Assembly: GCA_022113835.1 (NCBI GenBank)
Contig: JAILWY010000012.1
Location: forward strand, 2,170,001-2,234,000
DNA from: Atopsyche davidsoni
Taxonomy: Eukaryota; Arthropoda; Insecta; Trichoptera; Hydrobiosidae
Direction: 5' to 3'
Length of the DNA: 64,000 nucleotides
Shown: positions 22,991 to 36,319 of the stretch, piece after piece
How the letters are laid out: each line of letters opens with the position of its first letter
How positions within the stretch are numbered: the first letter of the stretch is position 1
Notes under the pieces: model-generated
What the model saw: only the letters and a program-made list of their open reading frames with translations
What the model was told of the DNA's origin: nothing
The model's database searches: none
Program-made: the position numbers and the translations under genes

Positions 22991-24870
22991 TTATTGCGCC
23001 GTTGCGAGCTTTTGCGGGGTGAAGCTTTTATTGAACGAGCTTTTATGTTTGAGCTGAGCGGCGTTGACGTTGCGAAGCTATATTTGCAATACTGTCACTG
23101 TGAGCTTCGCTATCAAAAACTGCTGCAAAGTACGTCGTTATTTTATGTCTTACCTGAGCGATGGTCCTGAATTATATTTGCAACATTGTCATCGTGAGCT
23201 TTGCTATCAAATACAGACACTAACTCCCGCACACAACCTACTGCAGAGTACATAGTTATTTTTTTCTAATTTTTTTACTGAACGAGCTTTTATGTTTGAG
23301 CTGAGCGGCGTTGACGTTGCGAATCTATATTTGCAATACTGTCACTGTGAGCTTCGCTATCAAAAACTGCTGCAAAGTACGTAGTTATTTTTTGTCTGAC
23401 CTGAGAGATGGTTCCGGGTTATATTTCAACAATATCAATGTGAGCTTTGCTATCAAATACAGACACTAACTCCCGCACATAACCTGCTGCAGAGTACATA
23501 GTTATTTCTTTCTAATTTTTTTACTGAACGAGCTTTTATGTTTGAGCTGAGCGGCGTTGACGTTGCGAATCTATATTTGCAATACTGTCACTGTGAGCTT
23601 CGCTATCAAAAACTGCTGCAAAGTACGTAGTTATTTTTTGTCTGACCTGAGCGATGGTTCCGGGTTATATTTTCAACATTATCAATGTGAGCTTGGCTAT
23701 CAAACACAGAAACTAACTCCCGCAAAAAATAACACACAACCTGCTGCAGAGTACATAGTTATTTCTTTCTAATTTTTTTACTGAACTGAGCGGCGTTGAC
23801 GTTGCGAAGCTATATTTTGCAATAGTCACTGTGAGCTTTGCTATCAAAAACTGCTGCAAAGTACATCGTTATTCTATGTCTGACCTGAGCGATGGTCCTG
23901 AATTATATCTGCAACATTGTCATTGTGAGCTTTGCTATCAAATACAGAAGCAAACTCCCGCAAAAAATAACACACAACCTGCTGCAGAGTACATTGTGAG
24001 GTTCGCTATCGAATACAGAAACAAACTCCCGCAATAATTAACACGCATAAAAAACCTGCTGCAGAGCACATGGTTATTTTTTTCTAAAAATTTTACTGAA
24101 CGAGATTTTATGTCTGACCTGAGCGATGGTCTTGAATTATATCTGCAACATTGTCATTGTGAGCGCGTGCGCTTTGCTATCAAACACAGAAGCAAACTCC
24201 CGCAAAAAATAACACACAACCTGCTGCAGAGTACATTGTGAGGTTCGCTATCGAATACAGAAACAAACTCCCGCAATAATTAACACGCATAAAAAACCTG
24301 CTGCAGAGAACATGGGTATTTTTTCTAAAAATTTTACTGAACGAGATTTTATGTCTGAGCGATGGTGACGTTGCGGGGCTTCAGGTGTCCTGGGATTTAT
24401 TTTCAATACCTTCGCTATCAAATACAGAAACAAACTCCCGCAAAAAAATAACACATAAAAAAACCAGCTGCAGAGTACATCATAGTATTTGTCATTATTA
24501 TTTTATAAAAAAATTACTGAACGAGATTTTATGTGTGAGCTGAGCAATGGTGACGTTGCGAAGGTTCAGGTGTTTTGGGCTCTTTTTGCAATATGGTTAT
24601 TGTGACCTTTGCTATCAAAACTAGATACACACTCCCGCAGAAGAAAAAGTGCATATAAAAATAAGAGCTGCATTTGAACAAAGCATTTTCAATAAGATGA
24701 CAGGATATCATCTTCTAAAGCAAAAATGCTGTGGTGTTTTGTTCTGTCTTTGCGAGCTTTTGCGGGACAAAACTTTTAGTGAAGCTTTTACATTTGAGCT
24801 TAGCGATGGTGACGTTCCGGGACTTCAGGAATCTTATGTTTCTTTTGCAATACTGTTATTGTGATCTTCG
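22981..24870 (+). repeat. Tandem array with a 246-bp unit
   Basis: The start word TGAACGAGCTTTTATGTTTG recurs at 23032, 23278 and 23524, exactly 246 bp apart, and then in shorter and rearranged units to 24870. Each unit contains GTGAGCTTCGCTATCAAA-like words twice and one PstI-type CTGCAG, so it is itself an old duplication of about 123 bp. The array opens and closes with the same phrase, TTGCGAGCTTTTGCGGG (23003 and 24749). Open frames are accidental. Confidence 0.85.
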
Positions 24871-26144
24871 CTATTTTATGTATGTTCGCAGGTTTTATAA
24901 CAATTCTGATGAAATGTATAATAATGGCTAAATCACAAGAATTACTCAGCGCACATTTTATTGGCGTTAAGATTTATTTCACGATTTTCAATATTGAAAG
25001 GAAAGCTGTACAGAGAAACCGCAAGGTTAAGTATTAGTAGCCGGGCTCGGCAGGTTCCCACAGGTTAATTATATAAATCGTCTACAATTACCAGCGGGTA
25101 TTGTCCTCCATACCGGGGATTCCGCCGCGAGATACTTGGCCATCAATTAGCGATTCGACGCGAGTCTCCCGGGCGGAGAGGCCAGGGGAAGCCACTGGCC
25201 TGTGCAGCTTTCTACCATTATGTGCATTGTATGACCTTTGCTTGACTAATTGGTTTTAAAGTTTGCAGGTGTTTCTTGAAAGTAGGAATCGAACTATCAC
25301 TTTATAAGCTCAATACATTCTAGGTACCAAATATCATTTTGTTATTTGAATAAACTCACATGTAATCACTCTATTAACGTTTGTAGGGATTGAACTATCA
25401 GCGTATAAACATGTCAAAAATATATTTTAATGCTTAGGTAGGCCTCAAATCTTCATCGGAAAACCTTATTTTATATTCTTCACGTGTCAAAAGTATCACA
25501 TTGCTGCTTGTATTTCTAAAAATAGGAAAATAACTATCAACTTTTTGCAGATGTACAAAAAAATTGCCTTGCTTTTGGCAATGTCTTAAAAAACATTTCA
25601 GAAATGGCTGCATTCATGAACGATTTTTAAGATATAATTGTACGGTAATGTATAAATATATTTTTATGGCATATTTTTGGAAGAAACATATATTTTTATT
25701 AAATCTTTTAAGGTTGTCTTAAACGTTGTGGTTTCGTGTATAAATCGATTTAGAGATTTTACAATATTTCCTGTGTTCAAATGCTCCAACTAATTGACTT
25801 GTATTTTTATATTGGCTTCAATATCGATTGTTGCCAGAGGCAGTGGATATAGGAAGTTGCGAAGGAGTCGAACATTGATGATCTATGCAAGTATGCGATG
25901 ACTTCACACGACGCAGCAAAAAGCCGCTTCAGTCGGTGTTACACGCACGACTCGCGTGACAACACGCCGAGCAGAGTACTTGGGGCGTGTTGTTGGTTTT
26001 TCTCACATTCTGGATGAGGAGTCTTTATAGAAGGTTTTATTCTGGTTAAGCATGCTTCATGCTTTTTACTGCTTTGCTAAAATTTTGTACTCTAAAAATT
26101 CGATTTTTATACATTGTACTCATTTGTTTATTTTATGAGTTTAA

Positions 26145-26275
26145 ATTGAACTAGGCCACATTTTTCGTAACAGTAAGTAAAGCACTCTACAGCTGATTGT
26201 ATAAGGAAAAATCGAAGGAAAAAGGGGCACTGGCAGGTGGGAGTTAACGTGGATGCAAAATTTGCACCAGTGGAT
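26145..26275 (+). mobile_element. LINE relic (type A), short
   Basis: GGCCACATTTTTCGTAACAG ... AAATCGAAGGAAAAAGGGGC ... GTGGATGCAAAATTTGCACC matches the type A family. It is cut off before the stop region. Confidence 0.55.
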
Positions 26276-26554
26276 AAATAAAAAAAAAAATTATGTTTAA
26301 AAATTAACATTAAAATTCGTGTTATAAAATTCTCAAATGCTGTGACGAACATACTTATTGTTACAAAATATCTATAGAAATCATTCTTTATAAAAAATAA
26401 ACAAAAATTCAACACACCCCCACATGTACAACATAATCAAATAGTATTGAAAAAATCATCATTATAATTGTATTATTTCATGCTTTAAAGTTTTAAATGC
26501 GTTAGCCACTTGATGAAGAAAAAATGAAGAAATTTTTTTTTTAAGGTTTTTTAA

Positions 26555-26762
26555 CTTAGCATTTTTGTCTTCACTTTTGAGTTTATTGAAATTTTAGATG
26601 CATGACTAAACTAAAAAAAAATTTGCTGATGACCCGGTCGAAACAAGTTATGTAAATAATTTCAATAAACTCAAAAGTGAAGACAAAAATACAAAGTTAC
26701 TTTTTATAATTATAATTATAAAAATGGATCTTCACCATTCAAATGCCTTGTCCCTCAACAAG
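26555..26762. repeat. Hammerhead-bearing repeat, copy B (fold-back)
   Basis: TTTTGTCTTCACTTTTGAGT with its extension at about 26562-26595 is repeated in inverse at about 26660-26692. The decayed ribozyme lies between. The right end carries the family head sequence CAAATGCCTTGTCCCTCAAC inverted. Confidence 0.6.
26626..26652 (+). ncRNA. Decayed hammerhead copy
   Basis: CTGATGA and GAAAC are still present, 7 bases apart, with only a vestigial stem II (ACC-C-GGT). The bases before the core no longer pair with ATG after the cleavage site, so stem I is lost. The flanking sequence shows it is the same repeat family as 59813-59856. It should be inactive. Confidence 0.55.
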
Positions 26763-29094
26763 AATAAATATTAAAATTAGATGAAAAATCAAATTTAAAG
26801 TTGTGGTGTTAGAAAATCGTAACAATTCGCAATTGAGACTATCGTCCGGGTACGCAACCCTGGGACGCTCTCCATCCCCGCTGCAGATCCGGGCCAGATT
26901 TATTGCTGGCGCGGGTGATGGACTGCGGCCGGCCGTCTCCGCTCCGGCAGCTGCTACTCATCAGGAATATTCACCAGCCCCGCTCTGGCGGTGCCCCAAG
27001 CTTGAATATGTATCAGCCAGGGTGGCTGTGGAGACAGCCGACTATAGCGTCAACTCACTTGGAATTCATGCTGTTATAAACACGTAGTTTTATTTAAATA
27101 CGGGAAAATAATAATCACAATCGCAGAGTTAAACATTTGCTTGAAGATTCTGCCATCGTGTATTTTTATTTATAAAATACGGAAAATATAGCTGAATATT
27201 TTAATATAATAATATTGCTTATTAAGTACACAAAAAGCCAGTCTTATTGAGGTCTGTTGAGCTCATAGAAAACCGTGGTATATTATCTAGTAATATATTT
27301 TATTATAAAATTTATAGACAATGAAATTCACTATCTATTTCAATGACTTACATGTGCTATGCGCAAAAAGGTTATTATGCTTAAATATAAAAGCACACTT
27401 CCTTTTTTTATTTGTATTTATTTTGCAACTTTTGTTTCAATTTATTTATTATGTACTTTATTACTTTTGGTATATTCACCTATATGGAGACATTGAACTT
27501 AAAAAGCCTTCGTATCATTATTATTAGTAAAATTGACGTTTACTATGCAGTATGCGTAGTTATCGTTGATTAATATGCATAATGTTTTTATTGGGGCTCA
27601 ATTTTTTTTTTACTATTAATTATTCTCGTAGTATGTCTTATCAACTCTCCATTACTATCTGTTTTTATGTATCGTCGCACTAGATTCATCATTAGCTATA
27701 AATTATATAAATACTGGCTGAATTTTCAATTCTTCGAGATGTATAAATTGTGATTTATGGCTTTAGCTTAGATTTCACTAACTACCTGTACATTATATAA
27801 CTATAACGAGAAGCTTCTCTGGGTGTATTAATAATTGTGATTACAAAATAGTGTATTTTGTAATAGCGCTTCTATCCATCTAACAAGAACGGGAATCATT
27901 GGTGTGTTTCAAACTCACGGACATAAGAGTTTTTTTTTATAAATTATATGTATTTAATTCAAAATACTACGATGTGGTATTGGCAATAAAAGCCTATTTT
28001 ATATATTTTATCCTACATTTCAGAATACATGCACTCGTCGCTTTTTTATGACACGAACGTTACATATTAGAAGCATGTAAACATGACAAAAATCAATTTA
28101 CAAAGGTGTTTATACTCAAATTCCTCAAGTGTTTTCAGAATGCTATTGAATAACTTATAATTTTTTTCAGGGAATCAAAAAAATGTAGCTTAGAGTAAGA
28201 TGATGTAATGAATAAAGAGCCGATTTTCAGATCGGTAAGTCACCATTGCAGGTGGCCCTGTTGGGCGAGCCTCTGCGGGAGTGTCGGAGGCTCTGTCTCC
28301 GCATTAGGGCCTCCGAGACACGGGGGCCGCGGATAAAATACATTTATACATATCGCTTTATTGGCACCGGCCACTCACCGGCGAATAAATACATATTATT
28401 TTATCGCGGATCTGATATGAAACGAGTCCCCGGTCGGGATGCCATGCCGTGCGTCCGTGTTTTTTCTCATTTCATTGTTTTTCTATGCGAAGGCTTGTAT
28501 AAGTATGCCCGGGCCCGCGGGCGGGAGTATGAAAAAGGCAGTGAAAAAGACAGATTGCTATCAACGCTCTATAAGTGACGACAAAAATCTGCTTCGTCGG
28601 TTTTTTTTCTGTATTGAAAAATTCCGGAAATTGAAAATACATTTTTTCCGACGCAGAATTCTTGGAATACAATACATAATATTTCATGAAAGCTCAACCG
28701 GTCTTTACCGGGACATAAATGGTAGTCAATAAGATTGTTTTTTTATATTATAGTCAACACATTATTCATGCACGATTATCTTGCTACTAAATTTCACTAC
28801 CTAAAAGTATAATAAAAATAAATTAAAAAACTGTAAATACCACTGTACTGTTTTTGCGTATATCGGGGTTTACGATTACATACATAGTCAAAACTTAATA
28901 CAAAAAATACGAATCACTTGAATCAATCACTTAAATTCTAAGAACACTTTATGCAGAATTACATGTTATTTTTACTGAAAAATACATCTATTGTCTTTTG
29001 GGTAGCGTTTCTTTTACGTTCTTGTAAAATACGTTTATAACACCCAACGCTGTTTTCAATTGTTAAGAGAAATCAATGATTACATTATGTTCAT

Positions 29095-29232
29095 ACACAT
29101 TCTTAAAATAAGAAATTCGCGTTATAGTTAAACCGCGCATAACGGATTCGCGTAATGCGAGGCATTTGAAATTCGAGTTATAGTGAAACCGCGCATAGCG
29201 GGGTCGCGTAAAGCGGGGTATTACTGTATATT
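29095..29232 (-). mobile_element. Pogo/Tigger-like terminal fragment
   Basis: Read on the minus strand the end is TA, CAGTAATACCCCGCTTTACG, CGACCCCGCTATGCGCGGTT, like the termini of pogo/Tigger DNA transposons. The inner 58 bp are a direct duplication: GTTATAG(T)T.AAACCGCGCATA occurs twice. No transposase and no second end were found. Confidence 0.45.
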
Positions 29233-29879
29233 TAGGATGAATAGAGATCGTGATTTTTCAGTTTCAAGCAGGTACAAATTAATTCTAGTTCCTGAATATT
29301 TACAAAATTCAAAATATTATATAGTATATGTATCGTTCATCGTGGACGGTCGTGGTTTTATTAACTGAAGCACGAGGTGTTTTCAGATCGATGAGATCCC
29401 GCCCAAGGTCCTGACCCGACAGGCCGCGCCTCCGCCCCCGGGGCCTTATTGGCAATTGTCACATCGTAGTCCCCCTTCCATTCCCTCTGACCGCCTGCGT
29501 GGGTGTCAGTGTCAGGTGCCACGAACCAAGCAAGGATCTTGCTTTATTTTTTGTTTCACCTGTGGCATATCATTAATAAACTATCCGATTCAACAAAATA
29601 AATTTGACTATGTCAACAAACTGTTGTAAATATACCGATGATTCATAAATGATACTTATGATGTATCGCTTGAATAATATTATTATTGGGTTTACATACG
29701 ACATCGAAGGACTTAATTTAAGACGCGTCAGTATAAAATCGATACGACTTTGAGAACCATACTAAATATTTACATATTCATTTCCGTTATCGAGTGAGGC
29801 GAGTCCGTTTAACGGCACATTCGGATTCGGGCAACTGAACGCAAGGAAGACTCGGTATAAGTTCATGTAACCTAGCGCA

Positions 29880-29935
29880 GGGGTGGCAAACCTGTGGCAC
29901 GCATGTCCCACGTGACACCTTGCCAAATTTTGGGA
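29880..29935 (+). mobile_element. Solo hAT-like end
   Basis: GCAGGGGTGGCAAACCTGTG, followed by GCACGC, is a common hAT terminal sequence. I could not find a matching inverted end to its right, so it is a truncated relic. Confidence 0.4.
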
Positions 29936-32736
29936 GATATTTTTAATTATTATAAACGGCTACATATAAAATGACAAGAGAAAGCAATTTGAGACGGTTA
30001 AATAATATTAAAAAATATTTTTGAAGACTGGCCCTGATCGATTTCAAACGTAAACTTATTTTTTTTTAAATATAGACTCATCGATTGAAATTCACAAATG
30101 GCGTAATAAATAAATAAATATTTTAATAATAAATTAATTAATTATGTATATTATATTAATAATTAAAAATATGCGTCTTTTACAGAAGGGCTTCAAATTT
30201 CTAAAAAATTATGACATTTCATCCGAATCGAGTCTGGATTTTTCTAATTTTCGATAGCTTCTGAATTTCGAGGTCAAAAGGTTCGCCGCCACTGGGCTGG
30301 CGTATTAATTTCGGTAATCCAGACCAATCGCAGTGCGCGGAGTGTCCGGGTTTTAAATTGGCCACCTCGGCGGCCAGGCGGACCACCGCGACGGCCAAAC
30401 CCCGCGCCATCGCCGTTAACCCTTTGCACGCCATATTTTTTTGCGCACTCCCAATTATCACTCACTTTACATCACTGTGTTTTATCTCGACTATCGGTAA
30501 ATTTGATAAAAGCAGTTTTTTTTTTACTATCAAATTTTTACAATTTTATTCTGGCTGGAGTGTGAAAATAAAAATACACCATTTTTCTTCATTGATTAAT
30601 ATTTTTTCGATACTAAAAAATTACAAAATACTTTATTTTTCCTTAATTAGTTTTTCTATCCAGATTCAAAATCATATGTTTTCTAGCTCTGTGAAAAAAA
30701 CTTTAATATGAATCCTGATATTATACAAGATCACTTATTATGAAATAAAATGTCTAGCAGGTTGAACATTAATCATGCAGAGAAACGCACATCATAAATT
30801 TTAGATGTTTATAAATAAGTTTGCGAATATTTCCTAGTAGTAAATCATATTAATGAACGTTTAAGAGTACATATTTTAGGATTATTAATAGAAATGATTC
30901 ACTGCATCTCATGATTGTATTGTGAAAATTAATAATTTAAATATTGAGAGGGGGCTATTTTTTGCGAGTTTCCGTTGGAACTTGTTATTGATAAACGCTC
31001 TAACCGATTTGATCCTGATACATTTTTATCAATAATTTGGGTTATAAAAAAATCATACGATATGTCTACTGGGCAAAAAGTGAGGCAAGCTTTTGAGCCG
31101 TTTTGTTTTTTTTATAATTTATTTTTAAAAAGTATATCTAAAAAAATTCCACGAAGTAAATTTCAACAACTTTATTCTATACAAATACTTTTATGTTTAG
31201 TACCTGGTAGTTTTATTGGTTATCCGTTTTTTCTAGATTCTTCTGAAACCATCGGCTAGTTTCTTGAACAAGCTGCTAGAACAAGCATCGCGTGATTAAT
31301 TGACTTCTGTCCGTCAAGTTACGCTAATTGTCCCCGGCACACAGGGTATGATTGTTCGTTTAGGACTCCAGCAATAATCACTGGTGCACGAGCCTCGCCG
31401 GACAGCCTCTCCACAATATATCTCATTACTCCACACGATCAATAATAATTTCACATATAATCTTCGATAGCATATTACCAAGTATTTCAAATGTTGCAAT
31501 ACGTTTAACTGATGCTGTATACATCGAGTACTTGAGTCTAAAAAAAAATATTATTTAAGTTATGAAGTAATATTTTTTTGAAGTTAATATCTAGCTAATT
31601 AATTGGCCATATGTATTTTTTTATAAATACAGTGTATTATAAATCAAATGTTCAATTATTGCAAGAGATAAGTACGCAAATTAATTTGAAACCATCGCAG
31701 GTAATTCTCGCAAAATCGCAGGTAAATCGTACGTCTCCTATATTTACTTTGTTAAATGCATAAAAATATCAGAATACCGTCACACGAGAGATTTTATTTT
31801 TAATACTGTATGAAATATGCGATTTAAACTAAAAAATGTATATGTTTATTCTTGTAGTCAAAAACAACGCTTTGGAGCCAAGTTATTAAATAAAATACCA
31901 ACTCAAAGTATTGCTGATTAAATGGCTATTAAATGAACTAAAGCATTGAATGCAGTGTTCTTACTACTACATAATATTCGTTATCTTTTAATTTGTTCAA
32001 TTATTGACTTAACTGTACCATTGGGAAAAAAAATATTTAACTTTACAAGATTCGAGTGTACTTCAAAAGACGTTTTTACGATGATGTCTAACGAATTTTC
32101 TCACTTCATTTTTGACGTGACTTACTCGTATATACATTTTAAAAATTGCATAACACAAAACACACGTGTCTATCGTGGATATATTTTTATGTCGTATGAT
32201 TTTCACGGATGTATACTACTAGAAAGTGCAAATATGAAGGAGCATTCGCAGTTAGCCTGTAGCTCTAACGAGTGAGGCGCGAGTTTCCTGCTGCAGTATT
32301 TGCGCGCACATCTGCTCGACTGTTCCTGCGTCCTCGTGTGCAGGTCGCAGGCTCTGGAAATAGCCTGGATCAAACCGAAGCATCGCTTCCTTATTATGGC
32401 ATACGTGCGTAAACTGGCCGCTTAACTGCTATGTATTGACTGGGTAGCGATCTCTCATCTTGTAAACTTTATTAAAAAATACACATATGGAAAAAATACG
32501 AAATAAAAATCATTATTAGCGACGCTATACAAATATTTTAAAATAATTTTCTTATCATATATATTCGATATAACATTGGTTGTTTTGCAATTTAGTTCAT
32601 TTGAGACATACATGCGCAAACTGGCTTTTCAACTGCTATATATTGATGGTGCAGCAATCTCTCAATAAAATCAATAAAAATTGCTTCGGAAAAATCAATA
32701 ATGACGACCCTTTACACAAAATTTTTAAATAAGTTT

Positions 32737-32970
32737 TCATCGTGATTTGTGTGGGATTTGAACCCACATCACACTTCCGTTTATCGAGAATTTTTAACAA
32801 TCATACTCTACATATGAATCAATGTGTCATGTAAACCAGGGGATGTGGGTTCAAATCCCACACAAATCACGATGATATTTTTCTGAGAGTTTTTTTAAAT
32901 CATCCCTTATATATGAACTAATGTGCCTAATCATATTAGTAATAATATAATAAACCCGTGATGGGTAATA
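32737..32970. repeat. Fold-back repeat with paired tRNA T-arms
   Basis: Bases 32737-32770 and 32842-32875 form a perfect 34-bp inverted repeat. Each arm contains GTGGGTTCAAATCCCACAC, a T-arm-like sequence. Between them CATGTAAACCAGGGGATG looks like part of a tRNA anticodon and variable region. The tail 32860-32970 is shared with 1347-1456, which confirms a dispersed family. Confidence 0.7.
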
Positions 32971-34877
32971 AATGCGCATCTGATTGACGTTTAATAAAAA
33001 AATCGACAGATGTAAATAAGTTTTCCTTATCGTATACATTCGAATCATAACGTTGGTTTTTCACAATTCAATGCATTTAAGGCATATGTGCGTAATCTTC
33101 TATAAATTGAATGGTTAGCAATCTCTCATGTTGTTTTCTTGTGCAAAAAAAAAGTTTGAAAAAATAATGAAATAAAAATTAGCTGGGAAAAATAATTAAG
33201 AGTGACTCTTAAGTTCATTTTAATCATACCTTAGGTTTTTTACAATTCAATGCATTTGAGGAGGTTATGTTACAATAATAGGTTAGGTTACAAAGGTTAT
33301 GGAAGGAGTAATGTTACAATGACTTTAAATTGGGAATAATTGAGTTTTTTTTTTAATTTACAGCAACATCCAAAAACGTTTGCCTGTAAGTGAGCTGCAT
33401 AAAAACAAGTCAATTGCACCAAAAATATACACACTGCACGCAATGCGATTCATATCTTATCGGGGGACACCGCAGAGAGCCAGCGGCGCGGCTCCATCTC
33501 GAAGCCACATTCATCACGATTGTTTATTTGCGTCCATTATCTCCCCAAACAAAAGCTGACGTTGTGTTAACAAATCTCCAGGAGTTTTAATTTATTTAGC
33601 GCTTTTGTGGAAACTCAGTCGCTCGCCCGAGCTGCCTCGAGGCCCGGCGCGTAACGCTTATCGCCCCAGAAGGCGTCGCGTAATGCGCAAGCAATGATAA
33701 CCACTGTGCGTACGCTGGTAGGCCTCTTTAATTAATACTAGCATTAAATTATTATATTGTGGATTACGCTATCAAAAAAATCCCTGTCATTATTGAATTT
33801 CTGATTCAAATTTGTATTGGGATAAGCGTGCCAGTATACCGGCTACATACGCTGCGATACAACTGATAACCGATTTTCAATTGGCCAATAGCCTTCCTTT
33901 ATTTTGGGTATTCTTTCATGGTTTTCAAGAGGACGTTATTGCCTATTTACCAGTCACTTGTCAATGGTATCGCTATACATGCGTATAGCCGGCAATAACA
34001 CATTTTTTTCTGAATAAATGCAATGCAATCATTTTATTGGTTATTAAAATATGCGTTTATTTAATGACTCATATCAATTAAGCTTTGAGTGTAAAACCAG
34101 TAAGTAAATCCTTGAATCTGGATGTTGCTCAATAAAAAAATAAATAAAATTTTCTTGTAAAGGTACTAAGAGCGCATATTTGCACGCAGCGAAAAATCAA
34201 GAACCGCGATACGGTCGTGTAATCAAATCGGATTAAAACAACAATTTGAAATCTCTGTGTAAGAGCAGATTTCGAGATCTAAAGAAAATAACGCTAATGC
34301 AGAATATATTGCAAGGCAGCTAGACGAAATTTAAATGAGAAAAACTTCCAGAAGCAAAGCTCTTATAGGTTTATACTGTTTGAAAGCTTTGGTCACATGA
34401 GCGCATGTTCACACGGAAAATTACAAAACAGTCGCGCAATCAAATCAGATTATGCAACAAATTCATATCTCTGTGCAAGATTGCTAGATGCAAGGTTGGG
34501 ACGGAGTCATCTCCTTTGCCGAAAAAAACATGACCCGAAGGGAGGAGCTTGAGAGGCAATAGCATTTAGGTCCCAGAGCTTCGACTTGAAGAGAAGCCCA
34601 CGGATATGACAAAAACGGCACTGAAAAGGATCGAGAGCTGAAGAGTGCGAAAAGACACCAATTTTCATGCTATTCAGATAGTCAGGGACTGAATGTCAGA
34701 GATGAATAAAAAGGAGGGGAGGCAGACTGGGGAACAGCGAAAGTTCACACCCTGGGAAACTCCCTTCACGAATGAATGTATTGTGAAATGAATTATTTAT
34801 AAAAATTAAAAACCAACTGTCAGCACCCGGAAGTAGTACCACAGCGCTGTCCGGAGCCGACAGTAAAAAAAAGTAGC

Positions 34878-35388
34878 TAGATACATTTTCAGTCAGAGAA
34901 ACTTCCAGAAGCAATACTCGTATAGGTTTGTACTGTTCGAAAGCTATGGTCAAGTGTAATACGAGAGGAAAATTGCAAAACAGTCTAGATAAAATTTCAG
35001 TTAGAAAAACTTCCAGAAGCAATGGTCGTTTAGATTTGTATTGTTCAAAAGCTACGGTCAAGTGTATTACGAGCGGAAAATTGCAAAACATTCTAGATAA
35101 AATTTAAGTTAAAAAAACTTCCAGAACCAATGGTCGTTTAGGGGTGTACCGCTCGGAAGTTTCGGTCAAGTGTATTACGAGCGAAAAATTGCAAAACACT
35201 CTAGATAAAATTTCAGTTAGAAGAACTTCCAGAAGCAATGGTTGTTTAGGTTTGTACCGCTCGAAAGCTACGGTCAAGTGTATTACGAGCGGAAAATTGC
35301 AAAACAGTCTAGATAAAATTTCAGTTAGAAGAACTTCCAGTTGTTTAGATTTGTACCGTTCAAAAGCTGCGGTCGTGTGTATTATGAG
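34878..35388. repeat. 108-bp tandem array
   Basis: Nearly five units of 108 bp each contain CTAGATAAAATTTCAGTTAG, AACTTCCAGAAGCAATGGTC and GTATTACGAGCGGAAAATTG. The last unit has an internal deletion. A diverged unit lies apart at 34317-34450. Since 108 is a multiple of three, frames stay open through the array on both strands. Confidence 0.9.
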
Positions 35389-35994
35389 ACACGGAAATCG
35401 CACAATCAAATCGGCCCGTGACGACATGTCCAAACCCCCACACCCTCGAGCGGGAGGAGTATCAGCAGCGGCGGACCCGCGGAGATAAGCCGTGTGATTT
35501 ATCGCTTCACAAGCAGAGCGGCTGTCGGGACATCTCCCTCGCTATCTGGTCCAGGCATCGGCAACGCCCGGGCGGGACGTGCCCGCGCCGCCGTGCCGCC
35601 ACTCCTCTACTCCTCCACTCCTCCACTCCTGGCCGTCCATGATGGATCGCTGACAGCCCGGCGGAGGCTGGGAATAGGAGAGCATCTCCCGCAGACGAAT
35701 TAAATTGTTGATTTTGATTTGAAACACGTCTGCTGCGGGATTTATTTCGCTCCGAGAATGGAGAGGATGTGATGTGAAAATGCGTCGCGTACATTGCTGG
35801 ATTTATTGTGAAGCTGTTCTGCTAGAATCCTGCATTGATTCACTCCGCGTCATAGAGATGTTATCCAGAGACTTGAAATACTTTTTTTCAATAAAGAAAC
35901 TTACATTAGGTTTATTTGTACTCTTGAAATCATTTGATTAAACCCTTATGTATTCTTTTTGCGAATTTGCTTGTATGCGAAGAATTGAGGGGTT

Positions 35995-36290
35995 TGAAAT
36001 TTGGCTATATATAAAGGGTCTTGAAAGAACGCGAACTCTTGACGTTGGTAAATAAGCGAAAGGTCTTTTGTTTTCACCACATTTTTCGTAACAATAAGTA
36101 TGACATCCTCCAGCTGATTGTACAAGGAAAAATAAGCATTGGAATAAGGAAGTTCACGTGAATGCGGAATTTGCGCCAGTGGCTGAAGATTGGAAGTGCA
36201 GCCAGATTGGTGAGACTGACCCAAGATAGGGATATGTTAGATGTAATGATCACCAACCTCTTATGAGGAGAGGCAACAGAAGAAGAAGTA
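35995..36290 (+). mobile_element. LINE ORF2 C-terminal relic (type A)
   Basis: It matches the copy at 51005, including GAACTCTTGACGTTGGTAAA, CTCCAGCTGATTGTACAAGG, TTTGCGCCAGTGGCTG and the end CACCAACCTCTTATGAGGAG. Frameshifts are present. Confidence 0.65.
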
Positions 36291-36319
36291 TTATTTTTAG
36301 AGTTATTTATACACAACTC

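Noticed and set aside
22981..24870. CRISPR-like array
   Set aside because: The repeat unit is 246 bp with no unique spacers, and the genome is eukaryotic. It is a satellite-like array.
34696..35488. Three open frames of 109-131 codons on both strands
   Set aside because: They are explained by the 108-bp repeat unit, a multiple of three with few stops.
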